A stretch of DNA of 64,000 nucleotides from Sphaerulina vaccinii (GCA_022570795.1 JAKUDP010000008.1:1116001-1180000), one strand, 5' to 3'; numbered from the stretch's first letter, positions 53,978-64,000 are shown. Program-made: numbers and translations. The notes: generated by a model not told the origin, from the letters alone.

Positions 53978-56546
53978 ATGAGGTTTGTAATCCCAATGCC
54001 TTGCTTCATGCTGGATGCTGTATGCTGTGAAGAGTGGGGCAGACGAGAGCTTGATACTAACATTGCGAGGAAACAAACAGATTCGGACAGCAACTGCGCA
54101 GTTCCTTGATCAAGGACTGGTACTACTACTACATCCAGTACGACGACCTGAAAAGGGGTCTGAGAACCGACTTCGAGCATACACCACTGGTCGCGCAGGG
54201 CCACAAGAAGACGAAGAAGCCATGGGGAGAGGAAGATGAGCGCCGGTTTGTGAACCAGCTCGAGCAGGAGTTGGACAAAGTCTTCACCTTTCAAAAAGTC
54301 AAGAGCCAGGAGATCATCAGACGTATCAAGAGTAGCGAGAAGGAGGTCAACGAGGTCATTGCCCGCGCTGACGCTGCGAAGAATGGCGACGATCGCGCAA
54401 AGCAGAATGCGCCGACTGAGGAGGAGTTCTTGCTGCTGGAGGAGGACTTGTCGGACATCATTGCCGATGTGCATGATTTGGCCAAGTTCACCCAGCTGAA
54501 CTACACCGGATTCCAGAAGATCATCAAGAAACACGACAAGGCGACGCATTGGCACCTGAAGCCTGTATTCGCAGCCCGCCTCAATGCTCGGCCTTTCTTC
54601 AAGGACGACTACGATGGGACTGTGGTGAATCTGTCGAGGTTGTACGACCAGGTCCGAACTCGTGGACAGCCTGTGCAGGGAGACTCGTCCGCCGGTGAGA
54701 AGCAACAGAACTTCGTGCGCCAAACCACGAAATACTGGGTGCATCCAGACAACATCACCGAGCTGAAGCTTATCATCCTGAAGCATCTTCCCGTATTAGT
54801 CTTCAACCCTAGCAAGGAGTTTGACAAGAAGGACTCGGCCATTTCATCCATCTACTACGACAATCCAGAAACATGGGAGCTGTACGAAGGACGTCTGAAG
54901 AAGACAGAAGGTGCCGAAGCGATCCGTATGCGATGGTATGGTGGGATGGATGTCGACACTATCTTCGTGGAGAGGAAGACGCACAGAGAAGACTGGACTG
55001 GCGAGAAGTCGGTTAAAGCACGATTCTCTACCAAGGACAAGAACATGGATGCGTATCTGAGAGGCGACATGACCACGGAGCAGATCTTCGAGAAGATGCG
55101 AAGAGATGGCAAGAAGAGCGAAAAGGAGATTAACGATCTCGAACAGCTCGCCAAGGAGATTCAGTTCCGTGTAATTGACCGCAAGCTCGTGCCTGTGTGT
55201 CGATCGTTCTACAACCGTACAGCTTTCCAGCTGCCTGGAGATGCTCGTGTGCGTGTGTCGCTCGACACTGAACTCTCCATGATTCGCGAGGACAATCTAG
55301 ACGGCAAGAAGCGTGCTGGCGATCACTGGCGACGAATGGACATTGGCATCGACTATCCTTTCAGTCAGCTACCTGCTGAGGACATCGAGCGTTTCCCATA
55401 CGGTGTGCTGGAAGTCAAGCTACAAACTGCGCAAGGACAAGAAGCGCCGGAGTGGATCAGAGAACTGACAGCATCACATCTCGTTGAAGCAGTGCCAAAG
55501 TTCTCGAAGTTCATTCACGGATGTGCCACTCTCTTCCCAACACGAATCGACCTTCTCCCCTTCTGGTTCCCACAAATGGACGTCGACATTCGCAAACCAG
55601 TCAGTCACAAGTTTGGAATCGAAAGACCTGGGCAAAGCACAGATGTCAGCACGAGCGCAGCCATGGACGACGATACCGAGGACGAACTCGACGATGAAGA
55701 CAACAGAACTCTTGCCGAGGAAGACGAGAACCAACAACGACTTCGCGCCGCCCGAGACGCTCTCGAACGCCACGAAGAAGACCGACACCTGTATGCTAAT
55801 GGAGACGAGACGAACGTCCTAGATGAAGAAGAACGCATGGCCCACAAGCCTTTAGTATCCATTGACGACGACTACCCACTCTACGACTCCGATGACGAGG
55901 AAGAAGCACTCGAAGAAGCGAAGAAGAAGGGAGGCTGGGCATATCGATGGAAGCTTACGAGAAGTTATGCCAGTATCGCTGGAGATAAACTGCTCTTCGC
56001 CCTGAAGCGCGCGACACCTTTCCCACAACCTACGCAAATACCAGCTCGAGAAGGGCGCATGGGTATACCTGGTGCTGCTACTGCTGGAGTGAGTGAGAAG
56101 AGGTTCCGAGCACCAAAGGGCAAGAAGATCCATGTTCCTGTTCGTGTGGAACCGAAAGTGTCTTTCGCTGCTGAAAGAACCTTCTTGGCTTGGGTAAGCA
56201 ACCTCCACACCCCCTCTACCGATGCAATCATTGACCTATGATCTTCTAGCTCGAATTCTCAATCATCCTCGGCTCCATCGCCGCCACCCTTCTCAACTTC
56301 GGCGACAATGTCTCTCTGGCAGCGGCTATTGCTTTCACAGTAACGGCTATCATTGCCCTGTTTTACTCGATGGTCATCTTTCTCTGGCGCGTTGATAGAA
56401 TCAAGCAACGGAAAGCGGTGAGTTATCATGACAAATGGGGTCCTTCGGTATTGTGCGTGGCTTTGATGGCTTGTGTATGTGTTGCTGTTGGGTTTAGATT
56501 CGCCAAGGGTGGCGAGGGGGATTTGAGAGGACGACCGGGGCATTGA
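53978..56546 (+). CDS. vtc4: Vacuolar transporter chaperone 4, polyphosphate polymerase (VTC4)
   Basis: Catalytic subunit of the vacuolar membrane VTC complex, which makes polyphosphate from ATP and moves it into the vacuole. Exons are 53978-53982, 54081-56193 and 56250-56546, giving 804 aa. Exon 1 is only five bases (ATGAG); it completes the expected start MRFGQQL, because the frame upstream of exon 2 has no ATG. The SPX domain covers about 1-160, with the inositol-polyphosphate-binding lysines in KKHDKAT near 150-156. The TTM tunnel polymerase domain covers about 200-510, with RMRWYGG near 284-290, SLDTEL and the EVKL strand (K449). An acidic linker follows. The C-terminal domain has three membrane helices, the first begun in LEFSIILGSIAATLL right after intron 2. 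Size and order match yeast Vtc4 with a longer linker. Confidence 0.95.
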
Positions 56547-56738
56547 ATAGTAGGAGCAGGGTCTGAGGGCTTGTATATATGAAAGAACGCATGGCGTGGT
56601 ACATATGGTGGTTGTTGCGAGTAGGTTTGTACAGTATTGGATGAGGAATACATACAAACTTTACCTGAAGGTCCCATCCGGGAGGTCCCATTTCAGCTTC
56701 ACGACAGCAGACTCTACACTACAACCAGACATGACGCT

Positions 56739-57569
56739 TCACAATCCATGCTCGGCCCACGAATCTATCTTCCGACTGCTATCCTCGTCCGCCTCAGTCA
56801 TGCCTTGACGCCAGGCCTCCTCCCAGATTGGCAGCTTCGAGCATGTCGCGCTCTCTTGGCTCTCCTCGACAGCTTCAGCTTCAGTTTGTACTTCATCCTC
56901 AAAGTCGCACTCGCACTCCTCTCCCATAGACATGTGCAAAGCAACAGCAGAATCCACTCGTGCGAGCAAGCGTGTCGGAGACTCTGGATCAGTCGCAGTT
57001 CCGATGTCACATCTGCCCTGCACGATTGGCAAATCCGGTTCTTCGTTCGCAGCGGCCGTCGCTTCTCCCGATAATGACAGGCACATCTTCTTTCTTGGCT
57101 TGGCTGTGATCGACCTACAGTTTGGCTTTGCGCAGTCTGGTGCTTCGACTCTTATAGCCTCGATTTGCGCTGCGTCTGGGACATCGTTTCCGACTTCTGC
57201 TCCGACGGATGTGTCGCGGTCGTTGCCGTACAAGTCTTGCTCGGATGAGGCCATTGCAGCTTCGGGACCACTTCTGGGCACTATACCTTGGCTGTCCTTA
57301 TCGAAGCCCTCTGACTTCACGTCTTGTAACATAGATGTTCTCTTCTTGCTAGGTCTGGTTACGATACCTCTGCGTCGAGTCTGGACTGCGACAGGCTCCG
57401 CGCCGTGCTTACTCTGATGTTCTTTTCGAGCTGCCTCTTCACGCTTCTGTCTCCGCTCAAGCTTGCGCTGTCTTCGGCGTTCGAGATCACGCTGCTGTTC
57501 ACGTCGAGCTTCCGCTCGAGCATCGCGAGTTAGACGCTTGAAGAGCTCTTCTTCGGTTTCGCGAGGCAT
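56739..57569 (-). CDS. Hypothetical charged coiled-coil protein
   Basis: Single-exon frame of 276 aa. The first ~60 residues are almost entirely Arg, Glu, Lys, Gln and Ala (for example EEELFKRLTRDARAEARREQ), giving a strong helical or coiled-coil pattern, followed by a basic TRPSKKRTS patch. The rest is acidic and probably disordered, with IWEEAWRQGM near the end. No domain recognised. The gene converges with vtc4, its stop lying about 190 bp from the vtc4 stop. The frame bias and length favour a real gene. Confidence 0.6.
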   Translation of the reverse strand: MPRETEEELFKRLTRDARAEARREQQRDLERRRQRKLERRQKREEAARKEHQSKHGAEPVAVQTRRRGIVTRPSKKRTSMLQDVKSEGFDKDSQGIVPRSGPEAAMASSEQDLYGNDRDTSVGAEVGNDVPDAAQIEAIRVEAPDCAKPNCRSITAKPRKKMCLSLSGEATAAANEEPDLPIVQGRCDIGTATDPESPTRLLARVDSAVALHMSMGEECECDFEDEVQTEAEAVEESQESATCSKLPIWEEAWRQGMTEADEDSSRKIDSWAEHGL

Positions 57570-58918
57570 GGCGAGAGGGGGTTTGTTACTCTGGTCAGCA
57601 TTTCAGGACAAGTGGAAGGAGACCAAGTCAAGGTGATGTTTCGCGGGTGCTGTGAGTGTTTGCCATGTGCTGTCAGTTTGCTGGGACGTCACAAGCATCG
57701 AGAATGACAATGCTTTCGCAGCAGCGCTGTGTCACAAAGCCACGGAGATAGCATTCAATCCACGCTATGTCTGCAGAAACAATGAGCGTTCGATCAGGCT
57801 TCAAGGCGCCATCCGTCCTAAACATGAGGTTCCTGCGCGTCCGACACAAAGCACCTCGGGTCTTTCAGAACTGATCATCGTGTTGATATCTGGAATGATC
57901 GAAGAGAGTATCGGAGGACGATCTTGACGAGGAAAGAGCCATCAGGCTGGAATGATCTGCTGAGGCGACTATCGAGAGAGGTACAGTCGCTGCGATCGAA
58001 CTTCTCCGTGGACGAGGCTTGATGATCAATGAGGTGATAGAGGCTTGTTATGTGAGGCACGTGGGTGCTCTCTAGACATTTGCTTGGAAGCTCTCCAGCC
58101 GCACGGCACAATGGTTGAGAAGTCGACGATGTCTTTGACGACCACTGATTTGACGTGAACTGCTGCGAGAAGCACGTGGGAGGCTAAGTCAGCAATCGTA
58201 TGTACGCGCACTGCAGTAACGATGGCGTTTTGGCTACCGCTGCTGCATACGAGCCGCATTCGTGTTGCCAGATCTTCTGATCAATAGCATTCTCGCTGTA
58301 TGATGGTGGTATACCACGACGTCGTGAGCATCACGCAAAGGCGACAATTGCTTGGACATCGACTGTCAGCAATGATTCTCCTTCGATTCCAATGGCCTCC
58401 TTCAAAAAAACTCGAGCCGGTGGCTGTGGAATCCTCCGAAGCCTTATAAGCCCAAAAGAGTACTTCTCATCCTGCTTAAGCGCCTATAGCCTGCACCTGA
58501 ATTGTGCCTCAGGTCTCGAGAACTTAGCCTTACCTCCAATCATTAATCGCGCATGAAGCACGATACGATGTAAGTTTGGTTCCATGACAGAATATAGCGC
58601 AACACGAACCTGATTATGCCAAGTATAGCATAGCTTTACCCCAGACTTCCTCCCAGCCGTGCCCAGCCAGAAGCCACAACTCGTGCTTCGTGAGGCTTAT
58701 GTTGGGAGTCTATTCATGATGTGATTGCATTGGGCATGACGAAGGCGAGAGTCTGGAAGCGCCAGGATGGAAGATCTGTTGAGTGTTTGTACCTGGAGCA
58801 TAATTGCATAAGAAGGTGATTGCTGTCTCTCCTTCATTCCGATTCTTATCCGACTTCCATCACTCAAGAGGCACAACTCCTAACACATCAACCCACTCTC
58901 CATAGAACAATAATCAAG
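57570..58918. other. 1.3 kb intergenic region
   Basis: Upstream region of two divergent genes; no supported gene. A TTATAAG word lies at 58444-58450, but it is more than 450 bp from the next start codon. Confidence 0.5.
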
Positions 58919-59299
58919 ATGCAATACACCGCCATCCTCACCCTGGCCCTCGCTGCCTTCGCCACAGCTCAATCCTCTTCATCAACACACACCGGTACCT
59001 CCACTGGTACATCTTCGCACAGCACCGGCACTTCATCGCACACTGGTACCTCAACCTCATCGCACAGCACCGGCACCACAGCAGCAGCTGGCGCAGCCCA
59101 GACCACTGGCACCACATCTCACTCGTCGACTGGAACCTCATCTTCCCGCTCTGGTACTTCCAGCTCTGCATCTGGATCCCGCACTTCATCGGCCGCAGGA
59201 ACATCTTCTACTTCTCGTGCCGGAGCTGCTCAGACTTCTTTCCCAATCGTCGCAGCTGGTGGTGCTATTGTTGGTATGGCTGCTCTGGGTATCTTCTAA
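58919..59299 (+). CDS. Small Ser/Thr-rich GPI-anchored wall protein
   Basis: 126-aa single-exon protein. It has a signal peptide (MQYTAILTLALAAFATAQ), then about 85 residues almost wholly Ser, Thr, Gly, His and Ala in repeats such as SHTGTST and SSHSTGT (a probable O-mannosylated stalk). It ends with a hydrophobic stretch (FPIVAAGGAIVGMAALGIF) typical of a GPI-attachment signal. No cysteine-rich module. Probably a cell-surface spacer protein. The start was chosen at the signal peptide; the frame is open upstream but the added residues are not protein-like. Confidence 0.82.
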   Translation: MQYTAILTLALAAFATAQSSSSTHTGTSTGTSSHSTGTSSHTGTSTSSHSTGTTAAAGAAQTTGTTSHSSTGTSSSRSGTSSSASGSRTSSAAGTSSTSRAGAAQTSFPIVAAGGAIVGMAALGIF

Positions 59300-59444
59300 G
59301 GGAGAGAAGAACTCGGACTGGACTTTGTATTGAGGTCATCTTGATATGGTAGACTTAACGCGATCATGTACGACGAGGTGTATTCACATCAAATAGAAAT
59401 GCTCATTCACCTCATCATCATTGTGCCTGTCACCATTGGAATTG

Positions 59445-61595
59445 TCACCGCCTCGTAGGTCTACCAGTCTCCCGCAGATTCGCCAAGAACTTCGATAGTG
59501 GCCTGCTTCCTGTAGTCTTGATCGTGTTCATGCTCCTAGCTGTGACCGTGCTTGGTGGCCTTCCGCTTCTTACTGTATTCGTCCAATTCCGTATGCGATC
59601 GCGTGTCCACGTACCAACACCCTCTGATACAAGATGATTCCTGTCGGCGTAAGGTGTCACAACAGAAGCTTCGCCTTCCTGGCTGATCTTCTTCATGTAC
59701 TCATCGCGAGCAGACTTGTAGCCAGCAGTATCTCCAAGATCGATGTGGTTCTTTCGTGCGATAAGGTTACTGGGAGGCACTACTGGCGGCTCACGTCCAA
59801 CGCGTTGGGCGTCGGGAGCCACCGGAATCTGGGTTGGTGCAGTAACTCTCACATTGGGCAGAGGTGAGGACCCGCGGACTGCTGCTGGCACGTTGCGGAC
59901 TTGCGGCTTCTCTGCAACTCTGTTCCATCTCTGCCTGACTGGAATGTAGTTGCCGCTCTCATCGCGTGAGTAGACACTACTAGCGATGGGTGCTCGAAGT
60001 TCTGAAGTGTTGTGATAAGAAGGCATTCCACGTGCTACAGTTCTGATCATCGCTGGTTGATCCATGATGTCGCCTTCACTAGATTCGCTTGGAGCAGAGC
60101 TTCTTGGAGAAGTGATCGGAGGAACTTCAAGCATGCTACGCCGTTGCCTTTCTGCTGGTCGCGGCACAGGCATCTTGATAGTGGCATCGCTGTCAGCCTC
60201 AGAAGCTTCAAAATTGCCTAGAGGGTCCTGCTCGCCGTTGGAGTGTATGCTCTGTGAAGAGACGCTGCTCGAAGCACGCATCTTGGCGGCGAAATCCGCG
60301 ACTGCTGGTCCTTTTCGTAGAGACAAGGGCGGCGGAACCAACGACAGCTGACTTAGCTTTGAGGTTGAGTTGTTGGTCGTCGGCTCAGGTCTTGTCGCAT
60401 CGGGGTCCGAAGAAGCGATGTCTACGATTTGCCATTCGTCCTCTGCCAGACCATTCGCCTGTACTGAGGCTACCAGTGATTTGAGCCTCCTAATATTTGG
60501 CGTTCGTTGTGCTACCAGCTCCAGTAATTTTTCTGGCGAGATGATGTTACCATATCGGAACTCCTGGAGCTTTCGCCAAACGTATGGTTGTCGCTCGAGA
60601 GTATCCACAAACGCAAGTGGATTTGGGCCGGGCGCATCTAGCCATACAAAGTTGAGGCATCGAAGAGTGCGATGGAAGCTTCGCAGATAGTCATCCAGCA
60701 CTTGGAAGAACATCATCATCTGCTTCGCGCTGAGCCTCTCAGTGGCCGCAGGATTTCGAATGCGGAGATCGAGCGTCGCTAAATTCTTCCATATCTCTGC
60801 GCCAGTTTCTCGCCGCAGAGATGAGGCTGAGTCGGTGATTGGTGTGAACGGTGTTTCGCGAAAGGCACCAAATGCTGCCCATCGAAAGTGCAACACGCCT
60901 GCAGCATGGAATGGGTCGAGGCGTACGCATCGCAATGAGCGCAATTTGCTGCGTTCGAGTGCAAGTCTGATCGTCACAAGAATCTCTTCGGTCTGAGTCA
61001 GGCCAGGCCAACCAGGATCAGCATTCGGTCGGGTGATCAAGGTGGCCAACTGATGCATATGCTGGAAAATCTGCTGCAGAAGCACTACGTCCAGTTCCCG
61101 GGCCTCAGGACTCTGAGGTGGACACCTCCGAATTCGTGCTGCGATAGACTCTGATGGTGGATCTTCCTGAAAAACGTTCCGCGCATTCCAGATACCTCGC
61201 GCAAGGCCAGGTGGAGGGCGCTGCTTATCGAACTCTTTTCGGCGTTGTTCAAGCTCCTGTAAGCGTTCCTCGTCCTCTACAACAGCTTCGCCCATGGTAT
61301 ATGGTGAGTTTGATCCGCTGTAAGTCAATTTGATCACCATCGAAGTACAGAATGGTGCTATTCGCTGCAAGGCCGGGATGCTGTACTTCGTATCGAGTCG
61401 TCCCATGGGCATATGAAAGGAAAGCCTTGAGAAAGTCCGACTCTTCCTCTGGTCCACAAGATCGCGCATTATGCGCGAGCACAGGCGTACTTTGAGAAGT
61501 GATGCCTCACGCTGCAGCGAGTCGAATAGCATCTGGCGTATGTCGCCGTCAACTCGATCATCTTTCAACAAAGTGCTCTCCAGTATCGAGATCAT
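59445..61595 (-). CDS. F-box-like protein of unknown function
   Basis: Single exon, 716 aa. The N-terminus reads like a degenerate F-box (LFDSLQREASLLKVRLCSRIMRDLV at about residues 24-48). A middle part of leucine-rich helices and strands follows without a clear repeat (for example LRSLRCVRLDPF, LRCLNFVWLDAPGP, NIRRLKSLVAS), as in fungal F-box proteins with irregular LRR-like regions. From about residue 390 it becomes Ser/Pro/Arg-rich and disordered (TSPRSSAPSESSEGD). No signal peptide or membrane segment. An SCF-type substrate adaptor is a reasonable guess but not shown. Confidence 0.68.
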   Translation of the reverse strand: MISILESTLLKDDRVDGDIRQMLFDSLQREASLLKVRLCSRIMRDLVDQRKSRTFSRLSFHMPMGRLDTKYSIPALQRIAPFCTSMVIKLTYSGSNSPYTMGEAVVEDEERLQELEQRRKEFDKQRPPPGLARGIWNARNVFQEDPPSESIAARIRRCPPQSPEARELDVVLLQQIFQHMHQLATLITRPNADPGWPGLTQTEEILVTIRLALERSKLRSLRCVRLDPFHAAGVLHFRWAAFGAFRETPFTPITDSASSLRRETGAEIWKNLATLDLRIRNPAATERLSAKQMMMFFQVLDDYLRSFHRTLRCLNFVWLDAPGPNPLAFVDTLERQPYVWRKLQEFRYGNIISPEKLLELVAQRTPNIRRLKSLVASVQANGLAEDEWQIVDIASSDPDATRPEPTTNNSTSKLSQLSLVPPPLSLRKGPAVADFAAKMRASSSVSSQSIHSNGEQDPLGNFEASEADSDATIKMPVPRPAERQRRSMLEVPPITSPRSSAPSESSEGDIMDQPAMIRTVARGMPSYHNTSELRAPIASSVYSRDESGNYIPVRQRWNRVAEKPQVRNVPAAVRGSSPLPNVRVTAPTQIPVAPDAQRVGREPPVVPPSNLIARKNHIDLGDTAGYKSARDEYMKKISQEGEASVVTPYADRNHLVSEGVGTWTRDRIRNWTNTVRSGRPPSTVTARSMNTIKTTGSRPLSKFLANLRETGRPTRR

Positions 61596-61736
61596 GCTTG
61601 CGTTACCGAGTGTCAGGTTTCTGGACCATGGAGTGCATTATGCGAAGACTTGTATATGAGCCACATGCTGACTCTCGTGAAGGTTGCTCGTAGCCCAGAT
61701 GCTGAAGATCTCCGTGAAGACAGCAACACAGCAACT

Positions 61737-62510
61737 TCACAGAACAGCGACATCGTCAGAGAATGTGCGTTCATAAGCAGTATCGCTTGTGTAGTCCTTC
61801 TGTGGTCCTTTTACCTTGTAACGCACACCGAACACGTCCATCCGCTCATTTGCGCCAACTTCAGCCACTTTCGGAAGGCGGAACTCGTAGTAGGCCCAGT
61901 ACATGTCAAGCTCACAGAGGTGTTCTCCACGACCGGCTAGACCTTTGCCTTCTGCATTGATCTCCAAATCGTGGAATAGGTAGTCCACTTCTTCTTCGCC
62001 ATCCTTGGCTTTCGTGTCTTCCTTGATGAACCATGCCGAGATCTTGTCCTCATCGGCATTGTATCGATACACATACTTTCGGTTTGCTCTCAATGTGAAG
62101 CCATTGTCAGTCTTCAGCTCTCCTTGCTCCGAGTACACAAGCTCGCCTGCAGTCGAGTGGGCAGTGGGAGAGCGTGGTCGAAATTGTGCCACTCCCTCAA
62201 AAGTGCCAGAAGGAAATCCTGGCAAGCTGCTGTCCAAAGACCTGCGTAGTCGCCACGACCCCTTCAAGGCCTCGAATATGGTAGCAGCAACAGTCTTTGA
62301 AGCCATCTCCGCAGAGTCTCGAAGTGTTGTGGTTATTGCCAAGTCACGAGAAGAAGAGGAAGACCGAAAGACGCTTGCACCACCATCTGCCCAAAGCTCT
62401 CCGGCTCCATTCTCCGCTCGCTCTCCAAACAACGCGAGACCACGTCGTCGGCATCGAGAAGAGTGATTCTTGAAGCAAGTCATGGTCATGTCCATAATCA
62501 TGGAAAGCAT
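61737..62510 (-). CDS. DUF6314-type protein
   Basis: Unknown function; a lipocalin-like beta-barrel fold is suggested by alternating strands. The conserved domain starts near the Met at 62306 (TIFEALKGSWRLRRSLDS) and includes GTFEGVAQF, YSEQGEL, YRYN...DKISAWFIKED, VDYLFHDLEI, GEHLCELDMYWAYYEF and VRYKVKGPQKDY, a pattern I associate with DUF6314. The single exon runs to the stop at 61737. The start is uncertain: Met codons at 62510, 62501, 62495 and 62489 give about 258 aa with an arginine-rich, perhaps mitochondrial N-terminus, while 62306 gives 190 aa. It is head-to-head with the alpha/beta hydrolase, whose start is only 38 bp from 62510. Confidence 0.75.
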   Translation of the reverse strand: MLSMIMDMTMTCFKNHSSRCRRRGLALFGERAENGAGELWADGGASVFRSSSSSRDLAITTTLRDSAEMASKTVAATIFEALKGSWRLRRSLDSSLPGFPSGTFEGVAQFRPRSPTAHSTAGELVYSEQGELKTDNGFTLRANRKYVYRYNADEDKISAWFIKEDTKAKDGEEEVDYLFHDLEINAEGKGLAGRGEHLCELDMYWAYYEFRLPKVAEVGANERMDVFGVRYKVKGPQKDYTSDTAYERTFSDDVAVL

Positions 62511-62548
62511 CACGACTCTCTCGTCTTCTCTCGAAGCAAAAGTCCGAT

Positions 62549-63808
62549 ATGGCAGCACCAGGAGGCAAGTTCTTCATACATGATGCACTGAGTACACCTG
62601 CAGTTCATCACGAAAACTTCAAGCAGTTATGGAAGACCAAATGGGAGCAGCCTTCGAAGCTCGGCCTGTATCCTTTTATGTTCAATGCCCATGAAGACTT
62701 CGAACCGATCGCCGAGCGACTGATTGCTGAAGGCCAAAAGGAGCCCTATGACTGGGACAAGTATGCAGAAGCATTCTTCCCCAAAGCAGAAGAGCTCCTA
62801 GCAATAGCTGTGCAGGCTGAGAATGATGGCGACCAAGCCAGAGCATCAGAGTACTACATGCGAACGTCTGCAGTGTACAGAATCGCCCGGTTTCCTGCTC
62901 CTCGGTCGGAGAAGCAACGTTATGCTTGGGGGCAGGGCAAAAGAGCAGCAAAGAAAGGGCTGGCCTTGCGAGAGCGGCCAACGCGAGAGATCGTGATTTC
63001 ACACAAGCATGGCTTGCCCCACGAGGGCAAAGATATCCCATTCTTCTACCACTTGCCGCCCGGCACGAGCAAAGAGAAGCCTGTACCACTTGTGATCATT
63101 CTCACTGGTCTCGATGGCTATAGAACAGAGCTGGCTGTGTGGATAGAAGGATGGTCACAGAAAGGCGTTGGAGTTCTGATACTGGAGATCCCAGGCACTG
63201 GTGACTCTCCAGCAGATCCGAGAGATCCTACCTCTCCTGATCGTCAATTTTCAAGTCTGTTGGACTGGGTTGATGAGCAGCCAGAGATCGATCAGACACG
63301 AAAAGTGATGTGGGCATTCAGTACTGGAGGCTACTATGGGATCCGGCTTGCACATACACACCCATATCGACTTACTGGAATCGTTGCTCTCGGTGGAGGA
63401 TGTCACCATATGTTCAGCCCCGAGTGGCTTTCCCATGCCAATCATCTTGAGTATCCGTTCGACCTGGCGACCACTTTGGCCTACAAGTTCGGCTATGGCG
63501 GTGATCTCGAGACTTTCAAGAAGGAGGCAATGAAGTTCTCGTTGCTGGAAGATGGTACATTGAACAAGCCAGTGTGCACAAGGCTGTTGCTAGTCAACGG
63601 CGTCAATGACGAGATATTTCCGATCGATGACTACTATCTAGCGCTCCAGCATGGTCCTCCGAAAGAAGCTCGATTTGTGCCAAACAGGAAGCATATGGGC
63701 GAGCCGGAAAGCTTCTTCGTCATCTTGCAATGGATATATGATCTGTTTGGACTTGAGGGGAAGCCGGCTGATCAGATGAAGATAATACCTTCGAAGTACG
63801 GTAGATAG
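62549..63808 (+). CDS. Ayg1-like alpha/beta hydrolase
   Basis: Predicted serine hydrolase of 419 aa, single exon. Aspergillus fumigatus Ayg1 shortens a heptaketide to a pentaketide in DHN-melanin synthesis, and this protein shows the same layout: an N-terminal helical part with FKQLWKTKWEQP and AVYRIARFP, then the alpha/beta fold with ILTGLDGYR (near 185-192) and EIPGTGDSPADPRDPTSPD (213-231). The probable triad is S258 in the elbow WAFSTGGYYGIR, D354 in NGVNDEIFPIDD and H382 in KHMGEP. A broader role in polyketide or other acyl-chain cleavage is possible, since related hydrolases are common in dothideomycetes. No polyketide synthase is nearby. The start is the first ATG of the frame. Confidence 0.87.
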   Translation: MAAPGGKFFIHDALSTPAVHHENFKQLWKTKWEQPSKLGLYPFMFNAHEDFEPIAERLIAEGQKEPYDWDKYAEAFFPKAEELLAIAVQAENDGDQARASEYYMRTSAVYRIARFPAPRSEKQRYAWGQGKRAAKKGLALRERPTREIVISHKHGLPHEGKDIPFFYHLPPGTSKEKPVPLVIILTGLDGYRTELAVWIEGWSQKGVGVLILEIPGTGDSPADPRDPTSPDRQFSSLLDWVDEQPEIDQTRKVMWAFSTGGYYGIRLAHTHPYRLTGIVALGGGCHHMFSPEWLSHANHLEYPFDLATTLAYKFGYGGDLETFKKEAMKFSLLEDGTLNKPVCTRLLLVNGVNDEIFPIDDYYLALQHGPPKEARFVPNRKHMGEPESFFVILQWIYDLFGLEGKPADQMKIIPSKYGR

Positions 63809-63990
63809 ATCATAGTCTTCTGTTCTACGTGCAATCCAGTACTCACTCCGCTCGTTTGCCAGTGTCTACACAATGCTCCTGCCTCAAATCAATGCCAAGC
63901 CATTGAGTCCCCACTTTTCATTCTCGAACTTCCATTCTGTTTCCTGCCATCAACCTCACTTCCATCACTTTCGCCAGCACAACAGCAACC

Positions 63991-64000
63991 ATGGACGCAG
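63991..64000 (+). CDS. Probable start of a further gene (10 bases only)
   Basis: The window ends just after ATGGACGCAG, in a good start context (CAGCAACCATGG) at the end of a long C/T-rich, CA-containing leader-like stretch (63840-63990). The product cannot be judged. Confidence 0.35.

Overview
The window is filamentous ascomycete nuclear DNA. Genes carry short spliceosomal introns (about 46-98 bp, usually with a CTAAC/CTGAC-type branch site), intergenic spaces are 0.2-3.3 kb, GC is near half, and the families are typical of Pezizomycotina: a FREQUENCY clock protein, Zn2Cys6 regulator, HET-domain protein, HsbA-like protein, secreted tyrosinase and Ayg1-like hydrolase. The gene set suggests a dothideomycete, perhaps a Mycosphaerellaceae relative; that placement is inference. 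I recognised no tRNA, rRNA, transposon or CRISPR array.

Left part (1-25 kb): the tail of a CYSTM protein; a 3.3 kb non-coding stretch leading into the clock gene frq; a Zn2Cys6 regulator; a repeat-built GPI wall protein; mitochondrial succinyl-CoA:3-ketoacid CoA-transferase; a BTB protein; a GNAT acetyltransferase; an HsbA-like wall protein; a zinc alcohol dehydrogenase; a disordered basic protein; and a Rad5/HLTF-like SNF2-RING-HIRAN repair ATPase. Two loci here (17.2-17.8 kb, 23.7-24.3 kb) look like interrupted genes.

Middle (25-51 kb): a secreted tyrosinase, a sparse 2.5 kb stretch, a four-helix membrane protein and a HET-domain protein. Then comes an oxidoreductase-rich block: Baeyer-Villiger-type monooxygenase, cytochrome P450, MDR reductase, second Baeyer-Villiger-type monooxygenase, a HypX/HoxX-like formyltransferase/enoyl-CoA-hydratase fusion, a luciferase-like flavin monooxygenase and an UNC-93-like carrier. 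No polyketide synthase, NRPS or terpene synthase lies inside the window, so this may be a catabolic or tailoring cluster, or part of a larger one. The HypX-like gene is the most unusual, because its bacterial relatives make the CO ligand of NiFe-hydrogenase, which fungi are not known to have.

Right part (51-64 kb): a protein built from about ten CxxH repeats, vacuolar polyphosphate polymerase VTC4 (first exon only 5 nt), a charged hypothetical protein, a small Ser/Thr-rich GPI wall protein, an F-box-like protein, and a tight head-to-head pair of a DUF6314-type protein and an Ayg1-like alpha/beta hydrolase. The first ten bases of a further gene close the window.

All exon structures were read by eye from splice signals and frame continuity. 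Where I give amino-acid lengths, the exon lengths sum to a multiple of three.
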